The notes beneath the pieces were generated by a model that made no database searches, was not told the origin of the DNA, and saw nothing but the letters and a program-made list of their open reading frames with translations. A DNA stretch of 64,000 bases from Daldinia sp. FL1419 (Eukaryota; Ascomycota; Sordariomycetes; Xylariales; Hypoxylaceae), in NCBI GenBank assembly GCA_025201765.1, contig MU623369.1, forward strand, positions 62,001-126,000, in the 5' to 3' direction. How positions within the stretch are numbered: the stretch's first letter is position 1; each line of letters starts with the position of its first letter. This document shows, in pieces, positions 60,027-64,000 of this stretch. The position numbers were made by a program, and so were the translations under genes.

Positions 60027-62216
60027 ATGCATCTGTATCAAATATCTTTCTCTTTCTCCTGGCACCAACGACAGCAGCCCCAGCAGCCCCAGCAGCCATC
60101 TACAACTCCTGAGTTACCTGCAAGTTCAGTCATGTTTTCACAACGCTGGCCATTTCCTCCCCCAAGTCGCTATACCGAATCGGTACACCATCATAGCGAT
60201 GCGCGTACCCAGTGTTCGAGACATCGTGATTCCTCTCAGGATAGAAGGAAAATAGAACTCATCGATCTTGATGATATTTTTACCGAAAGGGATCCTGTAA
60301 AGGTTTCCATCAAAGAGAACTCGCAACTGCATCAACTAGACGCTTCATTAAGAAAACGATTCCCGGAAGGCGCCCAAGAAATTCCCGATGACGCTCAGGT
60401 GCAGTTTTTCTCAAGCAACAAACGACTAGAGGGAAACGATATTCCCAAAGATTTACGCCTATTATTATATAGGGTGCTTAGAAAAGGTGACGATGGGTCA
60501 TTCCGGATTATCTGGCGAGGGAACAATGTGAAGCTCCGTAGGCCTGAGAGGGAAGCAATCGCTCGTGATATTGCTACGGGGCAGTCCGTAGGTAGTATCA
60601 GAGAGACTGTAGCAAAATCCCTTCGTGATACCAATAAGACAAAGGAGAATCTAATTCAAAATGCCAACCAAATTATCATCGAAACTGGCGGTGGTATAAG
60701 GCAGAGGCCGTTAGAAGGAAATAATTGGGAAGCAAGCAAAGCGAAGGCATGGCTCTGCCGTTATCTGATCATTAGTATAAAGGCAGCCGATAGCTATTTT
60801 GTCCTTCGAGGGTTCAACGAACAATATGTCTGCCATAAGCCGTGCGTTAATCACCGCGGTTTTGCAGATATATTGAAAATCAAGCACTGGCTTAGGAATG
60901 AAGTTTTAGCGGCTGTCTACTCCGATAGTAAACTTCGACGCCGCCATATCAACGCGGAAGATATTAAACTAACGTACCATGGGAGGCCGGTCACTAGGCA
61001 CAACCATATACGTCCTGGATCGATAATCGACTTTGAAGTCCCCCGTTCTATAGAGGATAAATTTATTCGTGCAGAGGGTTGGCTAGTTCCTACATCGGAG
61101 ACATGTGTCGTATGCGGGGACGAGAAGAGAGTCTCCGAGATGCCGAACAGAAAAAGGATCACTGCAGCTTGTGAACATGATGCTACCACTTGCAAAGAAT
61201 GTGTCGGCTTGTGGATAGCCTCGAGTTTGGATAGAGCGACGTGGGACCGTCTGAAATGTCCCGAGTGTCCTCAACTTCTCAAGTTTGAAGACGTCCGAGC
61301 TTGTGTCTCTAAAGCAGTTTTCGATAGATACGATACGCTAGCGACAAAAGCTTTTCTCACCAGTATCCCAGAATTTATATGGTGTTTAAACCCCGGATGT
61401 GAATCAGGACAAATACACGCGGTTGGTTGTTCAAAGGCAAAGTGCCATGGATGCAAGCGAAATCTCTGCATACGGCACAACATCCCCTGGCACAAAGGGG
61501 AAACTTGCGACGAGTATGATAAGCGAACACGTAAGCAAAGAAAGAATGATGAAGCATCAGAAAGGCACATCAAGGAAATGAGCAAACCATGCCCGGGATG
61601 TAAGAGGAACATCAACAAGTTTACGGGATGTGATCATGTCACCTGTGAGTTTCCATTTTCCTAAATCCTATTATAAATTGCGAAATAATTACTTATTTAC
61701 CGTGAAACGAAAGGTATTTGTGGTCACGAATGGTGTTGGTTATGTTTCAACCCGTATTACAAAGACGGAGAAGATCTCCTCCAGTGTGACCACGCCCGAG
61801 AATGCCGATACTATGATAATCCTCCTACTTACGAGGGAGGTAGGGCTTTTATACCCTTTATAAACGCCAACGCCAACGCGAACGCCAACGCGGTGCCAAG
61901 ACCACGGATACCCCTCTTTGCACGACACCCTATTCCACCTCGAGAGCCCCGGCAAGATATCGATCCCCCCTTTAGACGAAGAAACCAACCCCCGGGAAAT
62001 CGTCCCATACCGGAACCTGCTCCTCGTGCACTCGAAGATGAAACAAATCGACCAAGAACGCGTCGTGGGGCTATGGTTATGTATCCACCATTTAATCGGG
62101 CCGCTGATGAAAATCAGCCGCGTCCTCGTCGAACACACCGAGCTGCTCCTGATGATCGTATAAACGGCGAAATAGCGTTTGATATAAACCCAGATGTGAT
62201 GCCTATATTTAGATAA
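60027..62216 (+). CDS. RING-IBR-RING (RBR) E3 ubiquitin ligase
   Basis: RBR ligases take ubiquitin onto a RING2 cysteine before passing it to the target. Exon 1 60027-61644 and exon 2 61714-62216, intron 61645-61713 (GTGAGT/AAAG) in phase, 706 residues. RING1 begins at about residue 360 (CVVCGDEK) and runs to CPECPQ; the IBR holds CLNPGCESGQIHAVGC, CHGC and CIRHNIPWHKGETC. RING2 is CPGCKRNINKFTGC then HVT-CICGHEWCWLC, where the intron splits the Cys codon after HVT; Cys535 in FTGC is the likely catalytic residue by position. The N-terminal 350 residues include a ubiquitin-like stretch (INAEDIKLTYHGRPV). The C-terminal tail starts with INANANANANA, from a 6-bp DNA repeat near 61863-61893, and is Pro/Arg-rich. 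Substrates unknown. Confidence 0.85.
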
Positions 62217-62667
62217 GGCTACGTTAGAATATGGGTATCGGGACGAGGACATATAGTTTGATCGCAATAGACTTTTATGTGAGAGGAGCCGGCTTTCCAA
62301 AAACTCCCTATCACTTGAGAGGATTACATATATAGGAGACATCTGAAACTACCTAGCTGGGGTTACCTTCCGCGTGTGTGGTCATGAGGTTCTCATGGCT
62401 GCTTACCTACTTATCTAGGTAAATTTTCTTCTCATGATTTCTAGTCTAATCTCACAATACTACTAGATAGTTTATTCCAGACTGATCCAAATACATAAAT
62501 TCGGTTTCTTTATACAATGAGACTTTGTGAAGTTCATAGATCTCCTATAGTTCTATTCGAATAAGAGAGTATCATCCGTTCCTGATAAAGCCCTATGAAT
62601 GTCGATGTATAACTCCAAACACACCATAGGAAATCGTGGTTAAATCAGGGTGGCTCTTATCATATAC
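62217..62667. other. Convergent 3' spacer
   Basis: Lies between the RBR gene and the membrane-protein gene at the right edge. No gene or repeat recognised. Confidence 0.45.
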
Positions 62668-64000
62668 TCATACGTATAAGGAATATTCCATGGGCTCGGA
62701 GACATAATAATCCTCGCTAGTAAAGCTGAGATGCATGATATTTCGTTCGGGGTCGACCACTGTAGAAAGGCCCAAGGGAACCAGTGTCACACCCCATCTA
62801 AGATTTCCTTTGGATAGTGCGCAGAGGGATCCTAGTCCGGTAGCTTCACTCGTATCTTCGCCTATTGACATCATCAGAAAGCCGTAGCGCTTTTAACCCA
62901 CAGTTCTACTTACGTTTGATACTTGATCTTTTGTCTACATGGAGGTTATCCCAATTCGACATGACAGGTGGTATGTAGGGGTGGCAGGCTGCCGAAAGAA
63001 CCAGCGAGTCACATGCTCCAAATACCATATTGCCTGGAAGTCCGCGGGCACTGTATATAATCGGGATGATCACCAGGGCGAGGCCCGCGAGTAGTGTTAT
63101 TACGATTCCGAGGGGCCAAAAACCTAACAAAACAATGGTTCCTTCAAATACACCCCATTTATTCCCAGGGCTCCAGGAGTCCTGATTGTAGTAATCGACA
63201 AGGTAGCCTGTTTAGCATTTAGCTGATAGTTAAACTAAGAACTGTTGTAATTATCTATGCCACTTACCTCCTTGACTCGCGAAGATATAGAGTGAGTTAG
63301 AGGCAAGCCAATTCAATAGAAAGCTTGCAACAAGAAGGGGTACACTATAGAGATATGGCAGCTGCAGCCAATACGTCGAAACCTGGTCGCCCGTGGGGTA
63401 TGAAACTCGAAGAGGCTTGGGTGGTGCCATACTATAGGAATTAAACTCCTTCTCGGTTACCAGACGTGTAAATAAAGTGTTATAGGAATAAAATGAGTAG
63501 GACAGTATAAATTGCGGTGCGCTGGCTGTGAGTAGCATGTTCAAGTATCCACGCCCCTTGACGAGTCCAAATATGAAAAAGGGGGTCTCCGATGCCCCTA
63601 TATTACCGTTTCTAAATTGTTCTTAGTGGCCATAAAAAATTGTCTCGTTCGCGGTACTTGGAGATAATAGAAAATTTCGAATAAACTTACACACTGACTC
63701 GTCGGTGTACAAGCGCCAAATTTGCATAATATGCCCCGATGCAAATAAAGCAGACTATTGGTATCAGAGTCCCAGACCAAGCATATTTTGGAATGATGGA
63801 TATGAGCTTATTGGCATTGCGGCGCCAGTGTCGGGGTAGGGTTTTATCACTGAGCCCAGCTGCGCTATCAATCTCATAATACATGGGCATCTCGAATTGG
63901 ACCCGATGGCTGTCATAGAGATTCAAGGTCCCCAATCCCCTGGTTACTGGATCTGGGTTTGAGATGAATGACTCTAGAGCATCTCCTAAAGTAACCAGCG
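62668..64000 (-). CDS. DUF6536-type fungal multispan membrane protein (5' part beyond window)
   Basis: C-terminal part of a large fungal membrane protein family of unknown role. Exons 63691->64000, 63268-63611, 62914-63207 and 62668-62861, with introns 63612-63690, 63208-63267 and 62862-62913, all GT/AG and in phase. About 380 residues are visible. Recognised order: LGDALESFISNPDP, then PRHWRRNANKLISIIP, a helix WSGTLIPIVCFICIGAYY, ASAPQFILSYSFYSYNTL, PTGDQVSTYWLQLPYLYS, VPLLVASFLLNWLASNSLYI, PLGIVITLLAGLALVIIPII, LSAACHP and finally LRWGVT. The last coding exon ends at the stop near 62668. The gene continues past 64000. Confidence 0.75.

Overview
The window is a piece of a filamentous ascomycete nuclear genome. 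Genes carry short introns (about 50-170 nt) with GTAAGT/GTGAGT-type donors and CTAAC/CTGAT-like branch sites, genes lie on both strands, and fungal-only families are present (Zn2Cys6 regulator, CorA-like fungal family, DUF6536-type membrane protein, HMT1-type ABC transporter). Short TACCTAGGTA-type palindromes fill many spacers, and decayed genes show stop codons of the kind left by repeat-induced point mutation. Together these suggest Pezizomycotina, probably Sordariomycetes; Xylariales is a guess. No tRNA, rRNA, CRISPR array or bacterial-type operon was recognised.

Layout. 1-4015: 5'-truncated Caf120/Skg3-type PH protein. 5241-6303: SGNH hydrolase with four exons, convergent with COP9 signalosome subunit 4 (6552-7862). 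9583-14571: two accessory genes, a CorA-like membrane protein and a RelA/SpoT-domain protein. 14961-18824: the mitochondrial J-protein Jac1 and an F-box protein. 18825-29024: gene-poor stretch with one small unknown gene, an orphan beta-sandwich domain gene, remnants of a methyltransferase and of a large HSP90-ATPase-type gene, and a complete 393-bp MITE. 29525-35513: the Sgt2 co-chaperone and a six-exon HMT1-type vacuolar ABC half-transporter whose tail carries a PAM2-like motif. 35514-42152: about 6.6 kb without an intact gene, including an AT-rich decayed gene. 42153-64000: SIRT6-type sirtuin with a shortened NAD loop, cupin protein, RING-CH membrane E3, a small four-helix membrane protein, a small secreted three-exon protein, secreted M28 aminopeptidase, Zn2Cys6 regulator, F-box-like protein, RBR E3 ligase, and a DUF6536-type membrane protein running off the right edge.

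Housekeeping genes (CSN4, Jac1, Sgt2, Caf120-like) alternate with accessory or decaying loci, as in a fungal chromosome arm with islands of turnover. Several genes concern protein quality control and ubiquitin (CSN4, F-box, RING-CH, RBR, Sgt2, Jac1), but nothing suggests a physical cluster. The most unusual items are the fungal RelA/SpoT protein beside a CorA-like membrane protein, the sirtuin lacking five residues of its NAD-binding loop, and the PAM2-like motif on an ABC transporter. All exon joins were worked out by hand from splice sites and reading phase and have not been tested against transcripts.
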